The notes beneath the pieces were generated by a model. It worked only from the letters and a program-made list of their open reading frames with translations, was not told the DNA's origin and searched no databases. Of a stretch of 64,000 bases of DNA, positions 45,004 to 54,559 are shown piece after piece. The stretch is taken from NCBI RefSeq assembly GCF_022179285.1, contig NZ_BPQO01000030.1:16239-80238 (forward strand), in the 5' to 3' direction. Made by a program: the position numbers and the translations under genes. This DNA comes from Methylobacterium hispanicum (lineage in GTDB: Bacteria > Pseudomonadota > Alphaproteobacteria > Rhizobiales > Beijerinckiaceae). Numbering within the stretch: the stretch's first letter is position 1; each line of letters starts with the position of its first letter.

Positions 45004-46017
45004 TCACTGGATGCGCTTGTCGGTGACGGACTGGGGCGTGCCGGCGGCGGCCTGTTCCAGGCCCCGCACGATGGCGCGCCGCGCGAGTTCCACCTTGAAG
45101 GCGTTGCCCTGTTGGGGCTTGGCCTCGGCGACGATGAGGTCGGCGGCCGCCTGGAAGCTCTCGCGGGTGGCGGGCTTGCCCTGGAGAAGCGCCTCGGCCT
45201 CCGTGTTGCGCCAGGGCTTGTGCGCGACGCCGCCGAGCGCGAGGCGGGCGGTCTTCACGGCGTCGCCGTCGAGCTCGAGGGCGGCCGCGACCGAGACCAG
45301 CGCGAAGGCGTAGGAGAGCCGGTCGCGCAGCTTCAGGTAGGTGTAGTGGCGCGAGAAGTCCTGATCGGGCAGATCGACCGAGACGATGATCTCGCCGGGC
45401 CTCAGGTTGGTGTCCTTCTCCGGCGCATCGCCCGGCAGGCGGTGGAACTCGGCGAAGGGGATGCTGCGCTCGCCCTCCGGCCCGCTCACCTGCACCGTGG
45501 CCTCCAGGGCGGCCAAGGCCACGCACATGTCGGAGGGGTGCGTGGCGATGCAGTGCTCGCTCGTGCCGAAGATCGCGTGGATGCGGTTCACCCCGCCGAT
45601 CGCCGGGCAGCCGGAGCCGGGCTGGCGCTTATTACAGGGCGTGGCCGTGTCGTAGAAGTAGTAGCAGCGGGTGCGCTGCAGGAGGTTGCCGCCGGTCGAG
45701 GCGGCGTTGCGCAGCTGCGCGGAGGCGCCGGCCAGGATCGCGTCGGCGAGCAGCGGGTAGCGCGCGCGAACCCGGTCGTCGTAGGCCACGGTGGCGTTGG
45801 TGGCGAGCGCGCCGATCCGCAGGCCGCCGTCGTGCTCGGCGATCTCGCCGAGCGGCAGGCGAGTGATGTCGATGAGCCGGCCGGGCCGCTCGACGTCGTA
45901 CTTCATCAGGTCGATGAGGTTGGTGCCGCCCGCGATGAAGCGCGCGCTGTCCGCGCCCGCGAAAGCCTGCACCGCCTCGGCCACCGTGCCGGCGCGGACG
46001 TAGTCGAAGCGGTTCAT
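45004..46017 (-). CDS. paoB: FAD and 4Fe-4S subunit of aldehyde oxidoreductase (PaoB/YagS)
   Basis: A 337-residue FAD-binding subunit of the CO dehydrogenase flavoprotein type: FIAGGTNLIDLMKYDVERPG at about residues 28-47 and NAASTGGNLLQRTRCYYFY. An inserted segment has cysteines (TRCYYFYDTATPCNKRQ, GSGCPAIGG, EHCIATHP). These Cys match the extra 4Fe-4S cluster of PaoB. It passes electrons from the molybdenum site to an acceptor. The ATG overlaps the paoA stop as ATGA. Confidence 0.93.
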   Translation of the reverse strand: MNRFDYVRAGTVAEAVQAFAGADSARFIAGGTNLIDLMKYDVERPGRLIDITRLPLGEIAEHDGGLRIGALATNATVAYDDRVRARYPLLADAILAGASAQLRNAASTGGNLLQRTRCYYFYDTATPCNKRQPGSGCPAIGGVNRIHAIFGTSEHCIATHPSDMCVALAALEATVQVSGPEGERSIPFAEFHRLPGDAPEKDTNLRPGEIIVSVDLPDQDFSRHYTYLKLRDRLSYAFALVSVAAALELDGDAVKTARLALGGVAHKPWRNTEAEALLQGKPATRESFQAAADLIVAEAKPQQGNAFKVELARRAIVRGLEQAAAGTPQSVTDKRIQ

Positions 46018-46544
46018 CGGGCGCCTCCCTGGGCCATGACGTCCTCGATCGCGTCGACGATGTTGGTGTAGGCGCCGCAGCGGCAGATGTTGCCGCTCAT
46101 CGCCTCGCGGATCTCGTCGCGGGACTGGGCGTGGCCCTCGTTCATCATGCCGACGGAGGAGCAGAGCTGGCCCGGCGTGCAGTAGCCGCACTGGAAGGCA
46201 TCGTGCTCGATGAAGGCTTCCTGGATCGGGTGCAGCCCGTTCGTGCCCGCGCCCCCGTTGGCCAGGCCGGCGAGGCCCTCGACGGTGGTGATCTCGGCCC
46301 CGTCCTTCATCACCGCGAGCGTCAGGCAGGAATTCACCCGCGTGCCGTTCACCAAGACCGTGCAGGCGCCGCACTGGCCGTGGTCGCAGCCCTTCTTGGT
46401 GCCGGTGAGATCGAGATGCTCGCGCAGCAGGTCGAGCAGGGTGGTCCAGGGCGCGACCTGGAGGTCGCGCTGCTGGCCGTTGATGGTCAGGCTGATGCCG
46501 ACCTTCGTGTCCGCCGCGACGGGCGAACCGCTTTCGATGAGCAT
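46014..46544 (-). CDS. paoA: 2Fe-2S subunit of aldehyde oxidoreductase (PaoA/YagT)
   Basis: A 176-residue subunit with two 2Fe-2S clusters. The plant-type ferredoxin cluster is GCDHGQCGACTVLVNG with a later C in NSCLTL, and the second is FQCGYCTPGQ with ICRCGAY. Unlike the E. coli protein, this start at 46544 (MLIESGSPV, GAGG upstream) gives no clear twin-arginine signal, so the complex may be cytoplasmic. First gene of paoABC. Confidence 0.93.
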   Translation of the reverse strand: MLIESGSPVAADTKVGISLTINGQQRDLQVAPWTTLLDLLREHLDLTGTKKGCDHGQCGACTVLVNGTRVNSCLTLAVMKDGAEITTVEGLAGLANGGAGTNGLHPIQEAFIEHDAFQCGYCTPGQLCSSVGMMNEGHAQSRDEIREAMSGNICRCGAYTNIVDAIEDVMAQGGAR

Positions 46545-46802
46545 GGGACCTCGCGAGAACGATGAGGCGGGCCGGGGCGCGGCCTGAGAAGAAGGCGTTC
46601 CGTCCGCTGCGGCACCGCGCATCGGCGCGCGCGGACGGGTTGTCCGGGCGTCGGGCGCCCGGTCTCACCTCACAACAATTCCAGATTGTCCCTGTTCCAA
46701 AACGGCTCGCTGGGCCGGCCCACGGCGGGGCGGCCGGCCGTTCCGTTCAGGCAGCGCATCGGCTAACCCTGGGGGCAGATCCCCTCAGCCGGAGACAGGC
46801 CC

Positions 46803-48197
46803 ATGGCGGCGCTCGACGCGATCCTGAACGACATCGACAAGGACCTCGACAACGCGCTGGAGCGCCTGTTCCGGTTCCTCAGGATCCCGTCGATCTCGAC
46901 CGACCCGGCCTACGCCGCCGCGTGCCGCGAGGCCGCCGACTGGCTCGCCGCCGACCTCACCGCGCTCGGCTTCGCGACCGGCGTGCACGAGACCAGCCTG
47001 CACCCGGTGGTGCTGGCCCACCGGCCGAAGCCCGGCACGCCGCACGTGCTGTTCTACGGGCACTACGACGTGCAGCCGGTCGATCCGCTGAACCTCTGGG
47101 AGAGCCCGCCCTTCGAGCCGCGCATCAGCGAGGGCGCGGACGGGCAGCGCCGCATCGTCGGGCGCGGCGCCTCGGACGACAAGGGCCAGGTGATGACCTT
47201 CGTGGAGGCCTGCCGGGCCCACATCGCCATGGCCGGCGAGCTGCCCTGCGGCGTCACCATCCTGGTCGAGGGCGCCGAGGAGAACGGGTCGCAGGGCGTG
47301 CCCGAATGGGTCGAGCGCAACAAGGACAAGCTCGGGGCCGACGTGGTCCTGGTCTGCGACACGGCGATGTGGGACGTGGGTATCCCTGCCATCACCACCT
47401 CGCTGCGGGGCCTGTGCTACTTCGAGGTGAAGGTCACCTGCGCCGACCGCGACCTGCATTCGGGATTCTTCGGGGGCGCGGCGCGCAACCCGATCCACGT
47501 GCTGGCCAGGATCCTGGCCGACCTGCACGACGCGGACGGGCGCGTCGCGGTTCCGGGCTTCTACGAGGGCGTGCACGAGCGCCCGCCCGAGGTGATCGAG
47601 CAGTGGCGCGGCCTCGGCCTGACGCCGGAGAAATTCCTGGGCGCCATCGGCCTGAAGGAGCCGGCCGGCGAGCGCGGGCGCATGCCGATCGAGCTGATCC
47701 AGTCGCGGCCCGCCTGCGACGTCAACGGCATCATCGGCGGCTACACGGGCGAGGGCACCAAGACGGTGATCGCCAGCGAGGCCTCCGCCAAGGTCTCGTT
47801 CCGCCTCGTGGACGACCAGGATCCGGGGGCGCTCGCGCGCAACTTCGAGGCCTTCGTGCGGGAGCGCGTGCCGGCCGACTGCCGGGTCGAGGTGATCACC
47901 TACAAGGGCTCGCGCGCGGTGAGCCTGCCCTTCGACATGCCCGAACTCGGCCTCGCCAAGACGGCGCTCGCGGAGGAGTGGGGCGCGCAGGCCGTGACGG
48001 TGGGCGCGGGCGGCTCGATCCCGATCGTGGGCGACTTCAAGCGGATCCTCGGGCTCAACACCCTGCTGATCGGCTTCGCGCTCGACGACGACCGCATCCA
48101 CTCGCCGAACGAGAAGTACGATCTGCGCAGCTTCCACAAGGGCACGCGCTCCTGGGCGCGCATCCTCCAGGCCTTCGGCGAGGCCGGGCGGGGCTGA
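46803..48197 (+). CDS. M20-family dipeptidase/metallopeptidase
   Basis: A 464-residue M20 peptidase: metal site VLFYGHYDVQPVDPL (His and the catalytic Asp), GRGASDDKGQ (bridging Asp), EGAEENGSQG (general base), HSGFFGGAARNP (dimerisation-domain His) and DRIHSPNEKYD. It fits the CNDP/PepV-like dipeptidase group. A divergent promoter region with paoA lies upstream (258 bases). Confidence 0.93.
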   Translation: MAALDAILNDIDKDLDNALERLFRFLRIPSISTDPAYAAACREAADWLAADLTALGFATGVHETSLHPVVLAHRPKPGTPHVLFYGHYDVQPVDPLNLWESPPFEPRISEGADGQRRIVGRGASDDKGQVMTFVEACRAHIAMAGELPCGVTILVEGAEENGSQGVPEWVERNKDKLGADVVLVCDTAMWDVGIPAITTSLRGLCYFEVKVTCADRDLHSGFFGGAARNPIHVLARILADLHDADGRVAVPGFYEGVHERPPEVIEQWRGLGLTPEKFLGAIGLKEPAGERGRMPIELIQSRPACDVNGIIGGYTGEGTKTVIASEASAKVSFRLVDDQDPGALARNFEAFVRERVPADCRVEVITYKGSRAVSLPFDMPELGLAKTALAEEWGAQAVTVGAGGSIPIVGDFKRILGLNTLLIGFALDDDRIHSPNEKYDLRSFHKGTRSWARILQAFGEAGRG

Positions 48198-48264
48198 CGC
48201 GGCGCGGCTCGGTGGCGGAAGAAGGCGCGCGGCCGACCGGTCGAAGAGCCGTGCCGGCTTCCTG

Positions 48265-49713
48265 TCAGGCCACCCGCACCCGCCCGCGGCGGCCGCGCTT
48301 GGCCGCGTACATCCGCGCGTCGGCCCGGGTGACCGCGGCCTTCAGCGGTCCCTCGCCGGTCCAGGTGCCGATCCCGAGCGAGACGCCGAGCAGGGTGCCG
48401 GCGCCGTCGTTCGCCCGCTCGACGCCCTCGGCGATCCGCAGGGCCAGCGCGGCGGCGCCGTCCGGGCCGGTACCCGGCAGCAGGATCGCGAACTCGTCGC
48501 CGCCGATCCGGGCCGCATGGGCCGAGGCCGGGACGCGCTCCGCCAGGACGCGGCCGAAGCGGCGGATCAGCCGGTCGCCGGCATCGTGGCCGCGGCGGTC
48601 GTTGACGGCCTTGAGCCCGTTCAGGTCGGCGACGATCACCGAGGTCGGCACGACGCGCGCCGCCTCCAGACGCGCCAGATGCGCCGCGTAGGCCGCACGG
48701 TTGAGCAGGCCCGTGAGGGAATCGGTGAGGCTCAGGGTCTCCAGACGCGCCTCGGCGCGCTTGTTCTCGCCGATGTCGGTAAGCGCGATCTGGACGAGGC
48801 GGCGCCCGTCGCCCTGGTCCGGCAGCGCGGCGTACTGCGCCTTGAGATGGAGCGCGCTCCCGTCGATGCGCCGGAACAGGACGTCGCGGGCGCCGTGGCC
48901 CGTCCCGGCCCAGAGGGCCAGCGCCTCCGCGGCGAAGACCCGCCGCGCCTCCGCGCCGAGGCCGACCGCCACGTGGTGGGCAAGCGCGCTGCTGTCCGCC
49001 GCCCCGAACAGGGCGAGCGCGGGCGCGTTCGCGCCGACGACGACGAGGCTCGCGCGCGCCGCCTCCGCCCAGTCCGGATGCGCGTCCATGTGGGCGGCGA
49101 GATCCTGCACGCCGGCCGCGCGCAAGCGCGCCAGCATCGCGGCGAGGCCGGATTCGTCGCGCACCAGCGTCGGCACGGGCGAGCGCTCGAACAGGCTCGC
49201 GGCGAAGCGCGCGAGGGCGTCCTCGCGGCGGCGCAGCTCCTCGCGCGGCGTGATGTCCTCGACCGAGATCAGGAAGCGGGCCCAGTCGTCCTCGTGGCCC
49301 GGCAGCATCCGGCCCGCGTAGCTCACGTCGAGGACGCGGCCGCCGATGGTGCGGTTGCGGGTGACGAGCCGGGCCTGCGTCGCCCCCGCCCAGAGCTGGC
49401 AGAGCACCTCGACCAGGGCGGTGGCGTGCGGGTCGTCGAAGATCGCCGGGATGTGGGCGAACAGCTCCGCCGCGTCGCGGGCCTCGTAGAGCCGGAGCGT
49501 GTGGCGGTTCACCCGCTCGACCCGGATCAGCATCTGCACGGCCAGCAGGTGCTCGGGATGGCGCAGCCAGGCGCGCAGGTCGCTCATGCCGGCCGCGCCC
49601 CACGCGTCCAGGCGGGCCTTGAGGGCGCTCAGGTCCTGCAGCCAGAGCGATACCGGCGCGAGTTCGAACAGCTCGGCCTCGAGATCGCCGGAGGGCGGCG
49701 CGGCATGCGTCAT
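48265..49713 (-). CDS. PAS-like sensor diguanylate cyclase (GGDEF)
   Basis: A 482-residue protein. Two PAS-like regions (about 10-145 and 175-305, the latter ending VQIALTDIGENKRAEARLETL) precede a GGDEF domain (about 312-480) with LSLTDSLTGLLNR and the intact active site RIGGDEFAILLPG. It makes cyclic di-GMP. The RxxD inhibitory site expected five residues before GGDEF is absent, so product inhibition is probably lost. No transmembrane segment is visible, so it is cytoplasmic. The signal sensed is unknown. Confidence 0.9.
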   Translation of the reverse strand: MTHAAPPSGDLEAELFELAPVSLWLQDLSALKARLDAWGAAGMSDLRAWLRHPEHLLAVQMLIRVERVNRHTLRLYEARDAAELFAHIPAIFDDPHATALVEVLCQLWAGATQARLVTRNRTIGGRVLDVSYAGRMLPGHEDDWARFLISVEDITPREELRRREDALARFAASLFERSPVPTLVRDESGLAAMLARLRAAGVQDLAAHMDAHPDWAEAARASLVVVGANAPALALFGAADSSALAHHVAVGLGAEARRVFAAEALALWAGTGHGARDVLFRRIDGSALHLKAQYAALPDQGDGRRLVQIALTDIGENKRAEARLETLSLTDSLTGLLNRAAYAAHLARLEAARVVPTSVIVADLNGLKAVNDRRGHDAGDRLIRRFGRVLAERVPASAHAARIGGDEFAILLPGTGPDGAAALALRIAEGVERANDGAGTLLGVSLGIGTWTGEGPLKAAVTRADARMYAAKRGRRGRVRVA

Positions 49714-49961
49714 CGTCGAAAGGTAGACCGGGAGTTCAGGCGATGCCCGTGCGGGCACTGCGCAGTATCCTCCGCAAGCCTTGCCAAAAGGTGCCGAACA
49801 ACGCCGGACTCCCGCGAAGTCGGGTCGGCGCGGACCGGCCCCGCGCTGCTCGCGTCCTACGCGCCGGGTGCTCGTGGGATGCTCGCGTGATACTGGCCGC
49901 GCCCGTTCGGGACGGGCTCGGGAGGCGCCCCAACCGGCCCGGGACGGTTCGTCCGGAGCCG

Positions 49962-51257
49962 TCAGGCGGCCCGCCGCTCGCCGCGCCACAGCAGCCCGGC
50001 CACCGCGAGGGCGAGGCCCAGCAGCGCCGCGTTGAAGGCGACCACCGCCGGCCAGCCGCCATGGGTCCAGAACAGGCCGCCGGCCGAGCCGAGGCAGCTG
50101 GAGCCGAGATAGTAGGCTAGCAGGTAGAGCGAGGCGGCGTGCCCCTTGGCGCCGCGGGCCATCCGGCCGACCCAGCCGCTCGCCACGGCGTGCACCACGA
50201 AGAAGCCGACCGTGACGCCCACCACGCCCGCGATGATGCCGGGCAGCGCGGGCAGCAGGGTCAGCGCCACGCCCGCGCCCATGATCAGCACGCCCGCGGT
50301 CAGCACGGGGCCCCGCCCGAGCCGGTCGGCGAGCGCGCCCGCCGCCGAGGAGGCGAAGACGCCGCAGAGGAAGACCGCGAAGACCAGGCTGATCTGCCCC
50401 TGGCTCAGGGAGAAGGGCGCCGCGCTCAGGCGGAAGGTCAGGTAGTTGAAGGTCCCGACGAAGACGCCGAGGCCCAGGAAGCCGGTGAGGAAGAGGAGCG
50501 GCAGGCCGCGGTTCCTGAGGTGCCCGGCCCAGGCGCCGATGTGGTAGGCGGCGTTGACGCCCCGGCGCCGGGCGAAGTTGCGCGACGGCGGCAGCAGCAG
50601 CAGGAAGCCGAGAGCCGCCGCGAGGTCGAGGAGGCCCAGCACCCCCATGGCGGTGCGCCAGGTCGTGAACTCGGTGAGCGCGCCCATGCCGAGCCGGCCC
50701 ATCATGCCGCCGAAGGCCGTGCCGCCGACGTAGAGGCCCATCGTGGCGCCGAGCGCCCGCGGGTGGATCTCCTCGGCGAGGTAGGCCATCGCCACCGCCG
50801 GGACGCCGCCGAGCACGAAGCCCTCCAGCGCCCTCAGCACGAGGATCGCGTGCCAGCTCGGTGCGAGGGCGCTGCCGAGATGGAGCAGCGCGCCGCCCGC
50901 CATCGAGGCGAACATCAGCCCGCGCCGGCCGACCGCCTCCGAGACCGCGCCCGCGCACAGGATCGAGAAGGCCAGGAAGCCGGTGGCGAGCGAGAGCGCG
51001 AGCGAGGCCTGCGAGGCGCCGACGCCGAACTCGTCGGTGAAGCTCGGCAGCAGCGGCTGCACCGCGTAGAGCAGCGAGAAGGTCGAGAAGCCCGCCAGGA
51101 ACAGGGCGAGCCGCGCGCGGCCGAAGGCGACGCTGCCGGGCTCGATGCAGGCGGGCTCGATGCAGGCGGCCTCGCGCGCCTCGGGGACGGCGGTCGAGGC
51201 GAGGCCCGCCGGGGCTTTGAAGCCCCGCTGGGCTCGGGCGGTCGGGGCGGTGCTCAC
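49962..51257 (-). CDS. MFS transporter, YnfM-like
   Basis: A 431-residue major facilitator with twelve helices and a hydrophilic start of about 45 residues containing a duplicated ACIEP (CIEPACIEP). Family features are FSLLYAVQPLLPSFTDEFGV, AGAVSEAVGRRGLMFASM (A-motif region) and GALADRLGRGPVLTAG in the second half. It resembles E. coli YnfM. It is divergent from a LysR gene across 104 bases, the same pairing as ynfM with ynfL. The substrate is unknown, possibly a drug or metabolite exporter. Confidence 0.88.
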   Translation of the reverse strand: MSTAPTARAQRGFKAPAGLASTAVPEAREAACIEPACIEPGSVAFGRARLALFLAGFSTFSLLYAVQPLLPSFTDEFGVGASQASLALSLATGFLAFSILCAGAVSEAVGRRGLMFASMAGGALLHLGSALAPSWHAILVLRALEGFVLGGVPAVAMAYLAEEIHPRALGATMGLYVGGTAFGGMMGRLGMGALTEFTTWRTAMGVLGLLDLAAALGFLLLLPPSRNFARRRGVNAAYHIGAWAGHLRNRGLPLLFLTGFLGLGVFVGTFNYLTFRLSAAPFSLSQGQISLVFAVFLCGVFASSAAGALADRLGRGPVLTAGVLIMGAGVALTLLPALPGIIAGVVGVTVGFFVVHAVASGWVGRMARGAKGHAASLYLLAYYLGSSCLGSAGGLFWTHGGWPAVVAFNAALLGLALAVAGLLWRGERRAA

Positions 51258-51303
51258 GGCGGCTCGGATCCGAGGACGACGCCCCGAAGGTAGGGAGCGC
51301 GCG

Positions 51304-51343
51304 GCTATCGCGCCTCAGCAATCGAGCTTGAACAGCTATCGCG
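51304..51343. promoter_or_regulatory. Paired GCTATCGCG sites in the LysR-MFS promoter
   Basis: GCTATCGCG occurs twice as a direct repeat (51304-51312, 51335-51343), 31 bases apart or about three helical turns, in the divergent gap. The second lies in ATCGCGAT-like palindromic context. It fits a LysR binding region. Confidence 0.4.
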
Positions 51344-51361
51344 ATCCGGCATAGCTCGGGC

Positions 51362-52291
51362 ATGGACCTCGCCCAGCTCCGCACCCTCGTGCACGTGGCC
51401 GAGCTTGGCAGCCTGAGCAAGGCTGCCGGCCGCCTGCGGATCGCACAGCCCGCGCTGAGCCGGCAGATACGGCTCTTGGAAGACGAGCTCGGCGCGCGCC
51501 TGTTCGACCGGCACGGGCGGGGCATGGTCATCACCGAGGCCGGCCGCGAGGCCCTGCGCCACGCCAAGCGGGTGCTGGCCGAGACCGAGGAGCTGCGAGC
51601 CAGCGTCTCGGGCCCGGGGGCCGAGCTCGCCGGCCACGTCGCGGTCGGCCTGCCGCCGACCCTCGCCGACATGGTCTCGGTGCCGCTGGTGGCGGCCTTC
51701 ACGGCGACCCATCCGCGGGTGCGGCTCCAGCTGGTGGCCGCCTATACGGGCTACCTGCTCGACAGCCTCAACCGCGGCGAGATCGACCTCGCGGTGCTCT
51801 ACGACCCGCGCGCGACGGGCAGCCTGCGCATCCGCCCGCTGATGCAGGAGGCCCTGTTCCTGATCGGCCCGGGCGATGCCGGCCTCACCGCCGGGGAGCC
51901 GGTGCCGTTCCGGACGCTGGCGACCCAGCGCCTGCTCCTGCCGAGCACCCGCCACGGCCTGCGCAACGTGGTGCAGCGAGCGGCCGAGGCGGCCGGGATC
52001 GCGCTCGATCTCGGGCTCGAGATCGACAGCTACACGGCGCTGAAGGAGCTCGTGCGCCAGGGCTACGGCCGCACCATCCTGACGCGCGCGCCGATGCACG
52101 CCGACATCGCGGCCGGGCGCCTCACCGCGGCGCCGCTGGTCGATCCCGCCCCGATCCGGCGCCTCGTGCTCTCCTTCCAGCCCGACCGGCCGGTCTCGCG
52201 CGCCGCCGAGTTCGCGGGCGCGGCGATCGCCGCCATCCTGGCCGAGCAGCTGCGCCGGGGCGTCTGGGTCGGCGAGATGCTGGCCGGGTGA
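51362..52291 (+). CDS. LysR-family regulator, YnfL-like
   Basis: A 309-residue LysR regulator: N-terminal winged helix-turn-helix MDLAQLRTLVHVAELGSLSK with AAGRLRIAQPALSRQIRLLE, and the effector domain from about residue 90. It starts at an ATG 104 bases from the divergent MFS gene, which it most likely controls. The co-inducer is unknown. Confidence 0.93.
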   Translation: MDLAQLRTLVHVAELGSLSKAAGRLRIAQPALSRQIRLLEDELGARLFDRHGRGMVITEAGREALRHAKRVLAETEELRASVSGPGAELAGHVAVGLPPTLADMVSVPLVAAFTATHPRVRLQLVAAYTGYLLDSLNRGEIDLAVLYDPRATGSLRIRPLMQEALFLIGPGDAGLTAGEPVPFRTLATQRLLLPSTRHGLRNVVQRAAEAAGIALDLGLEIDSYTALKELVRQGYGRTILTRAPMHADIAAGRLTAAPLVDPAPIRRLVLSFQPDRPVSRAAEFAGAAIAAILAEQLRRGVWVGEMLAG

Positions 52292-52360
52292 GGCGCCCTC
52301 CGGGCGGGCCAGCCGCGGCGGCGCAGCGCGTGGGGGGCGCCGCCGACAGCCGGGCCGCCC

Positions 52361-53182
52361 CTACTTCGCGGTCGTGGTGTCGGTGCTCTTGGTGTCGGTG
52401 CTCTTGGTGTCCGTGGTCTTGGCGTCCGTGGTCTTGGCGTCCGCCCCGGCCTTGTCGGCCGCGTGCGCGGCCGCCTTCCGGGGAACGCCGACCGCGTCGA
52501 TCACGTCGAAGCGCGTCCGGTCCTCGGCGGTCTTCAGGAGCGCGTTCGCCTCGTAGTACTTGCCCTGGCCGAGCAGCGTGGCGGCTTGGTTCACGTCCGC
52601 CACGGTCTTGTCGAGCGGCAGGACCGCCATGACGAAATCCACGTCCACGTCGGCGAGCCGGAGCTTCTCCAGGGCGCCCTTCCGGTCACCCTTCGCGAGG
52701 TGCTTGTTCGCCTCCGCGACGGCGCCGGCCTTCTCGGGCGTCGCCACGAAATCCTCGCCGAGCGTCAGCTGCACATCGACGGGCACCCAGGCGACCTGTT
52801 CCCCCGCGGGCTTGCCGGCCTTCGCGGAGGTGTCGGCCGCGGTCTTGGCCGCCGACACGTCGGCAGGCGTCTTCAGGTCGGCCTCCGCCCTGTTGAACAC
52901 GGCGTCGTCGGTCCTGGCCTTCGCGAGCGCGGCCTGCGCCTTGCCCACGAAGTCCTGGGCCTTGGCCGGGTCGGCGTCGAAGATGGCGACGCGGGCGAGG
53001 TGCATGTCGCGGAACGCCTGGGCGCCGTCCTTCGAGAGCTTGCCGACATCGCGCTCGACCGCCTTCCGGGCCGAGGTCTCCTGTGCGGCCGTCGGCTTCG
53101 CGGACTGCTCGGCGGCGAGCGCGGCGCCCCCCAGGAACGTGGTGGCGACGAGGGCGGCGGCGAGAGACGTCCGATAGGGCAT
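52361..53182 (-). CDS. YfdX family protein with C-terminal Thr/Asp/Lys repeats
   Basis: A 273-residue exported protein: signal MPYRTSLAAALVATTFLGGA with cleavage after ALAAEQ. The YfdX domain (about 35-225) includes AVERDVGKLSKDGAQAFRDM and TKSWVPVDV-like AWVPVDVQLTLGED. The tail of about 35 residues is built from short repeats TTDAK, TTDTK, STDTK encoded by 9-12 base tandem units. E. coli YfdX is acid-stress-linked and can act as a chaperone or antibiotic-binding protein. The role here is unknown. The start at 53182 has GGAGA upstream. Confidence 0.83.
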   Translation of the reverse strand: MPYRTSLAAALVATTFLGGAALAAEQSAKPTAAQETSARKAVERDVGKLSKDGAQAFRDMHLARVAIFDADPAKAQDFVGKAQAALAKARTDDAVFNRAEADLKTPADVSAAKTAADTSAKAGKPAGEQVAWVPVDVQLTLGEDFVATPEKAGAVAEANKHLAKGDRKGALEKLRLADVDVDFVMAVLPLDKTVADVNQAATLLGQGKYYEANALLKTAEDRTRFDVIDAVGVPRKAAAHAADKAGADAKTTDAKTTDTKSTDTKSTDTTTAK

Positions 53183-53322
53183 GGCGTGTTCTCCGGAGCG
53201 GTTCATGAGAGGAAAGGTTTCGCGGAGCGATATCGCATCGCTTCCGTGCGGACATAATAGTATTCGAGCAATTCCGATCCATGTCTGAAACATTACAAAA
53301 TCTACATCTGCGACAGAAAACC

Positions 53323-53343
53323 GGTATATCCTCGCAATATACC
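53323..53343. promoter_or_regulatory. Inverted repeat upstream of yfdX and SMP-30 gene
   Basis: GGTATAT and ATATACC are perfect 7-base arms separated by 7 bases, in the 389-base divergent gap 53183-53571. That gap holds no gene and is AT-rich near the yfdX side. It is a candidate operator for either gene. Confidence 0.5.
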
Positions 53344-53571
53344 AATCGATAGTTGCATTCGGCTGTTTCGTGGATTGCCGTGCGCGAGCGGCGCCGGGAC
53401 GCCGCCGAGGATTGGCGTGCCCCGCCGGACGGCCCTGCGCGCCGCGCCCGTGACAGGGCCCCGGACGGCGGTCGCGCGCGTGACCGCCCGCCTGGATCGC
53501 CCGCCTGGATCGCCTCGGGGTCCCGCGCGTTGGGCAGGCGTTCACGGCTCCGCACCACGATCGGGACGATC

Positions 53572-54549
53572 ATGCTCCACCCGCACAGGCGCACGGTCCT
53601 GGGAGGCCTCATCCTCGGCGGCGCGGCGCTCGCCGGGGCGGGGCGCGCGGCGGCCGGGCCGGCGGCGCCCGTGGTCCGGGTGGACGACCCGCGCCTGGCG
53701 GCCATCGTCGATCCGGAGGCCGGCCTCGCCACCCTCTACGCCGAGGGCCGCTGGTGCGAGGGGCCGTGCTGGGCCCCCGCCCTCGGCGGCCTCGTCTTCA
53801 GCGACGTGAAGGCCGACCGCATCCTGGTCCTCGGGCCCGGGCCCGCGCCGGGCCGGCCCGCGACGGTCCGGGCGCCCGCCCACAACGCCAACGGCAACAC
53901 GCTCGACGGCCAGGGCCGCCTCGTCACCTGCGAGCATCGCGGCCGTCGCGTGGTGCGGCGCGAGGCGGATGGCGGCCTCACGGTGCTGGCCGACGCCTAC
54001 GACGGCCGCAAGCTCAATTCCCCGAACGACGCCGTGCTGGGGCCGGACGGCGCGATCTGGTTCACCGACCCGGTCTACGGCATCACCGAGCCGGAGGAGG
54101 GCATCCAGGCCGAGCCCGAGCAGGCGGCGCGGCGCGTCTACCGGATACCCGAGCCCGGCCGGGTCGAGGCGATGACGGACGTGCTCGACCAGCCGAACGG
54201 CCTCGCCTTCGCGCCGGACGGGCGCACCCTCTACGTCAGCGAGTCGGGCGCGTCCCTGAACCCGGAGGGCGGCCGGGCGATCCTGGCCTTCCCGGTCGAG
54301 GACGGCCGGCTCGGGCGCCACCGCGTCCTCGCCGAGCTGGAGGCCGGGGTGCCGGACGGGCTGAAGGTCGATGCGCGCGGGCACGTCTTCGCCGCCTGCA
54401 TCGACGGGGTGCGGATCTACCACCCGGACGGGACGCCGCTCGGCCGCATCGCGACGCCGGTCACCGCCGCCAACATGGCGTTCGGCGCGAAAGGCCGCCT
54501 CTACATCGCCGCCTCCCACGCGATCCACGCCATCGACCTCAAGGCCTGA
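53572..54549 (+). CDS. Exported SMP-30/gluconolactonase-like beta-propeller
   Basis: A 325-residue protein with a twin-arginine-type signal (HPHRRTVLGGLILGGAALAG). Its six-bladed SMP-30 propeller has the features YAEGRWCEGPCWAP, NANGNTLDGQGRLVTCEHRG, LNSPNDAVLGPDGAIWFTDP and QPNGLAFAPDGRTLYVSES. The metal-binding Glu, Asn and Asp of lactonases are in these blocks. It is probably a periplasmic sugar lactone hydrolase. It is in one operon with the MRJP-like gene 10 bases downstream. Confidence 0.9.
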   Translation: MLHPHRRTVLGGLILGGAALAGAGRAAAGPAAPVVRVDDPRLAAIVDPEAGLATLYAEGRWCEGPCWAPALGGLVFSDVKADRILVLGPGPAPGRPATVRAPAHNANGNTLDGQGRLVTCEHRGRRVVRREADGGLTVLADAYDGRKLNSPNDAVLGPDGAIWFTDPVYGITEPEEGIQAEPEQAARRVYRIPEPGRVEAMTDVLDQPNGLAFAPDGRTLYVSESGASLNPEGGRAILAFPVEDGRLGRHRVLAELEAGVPDGLKVDARGHVFAACIDGVRIYHPDGTPLGRIATPVTAANMAFGAKGRLYIAASHAIHAIDLKA

Positions 54550-54559
54550 GGAGAACCGC

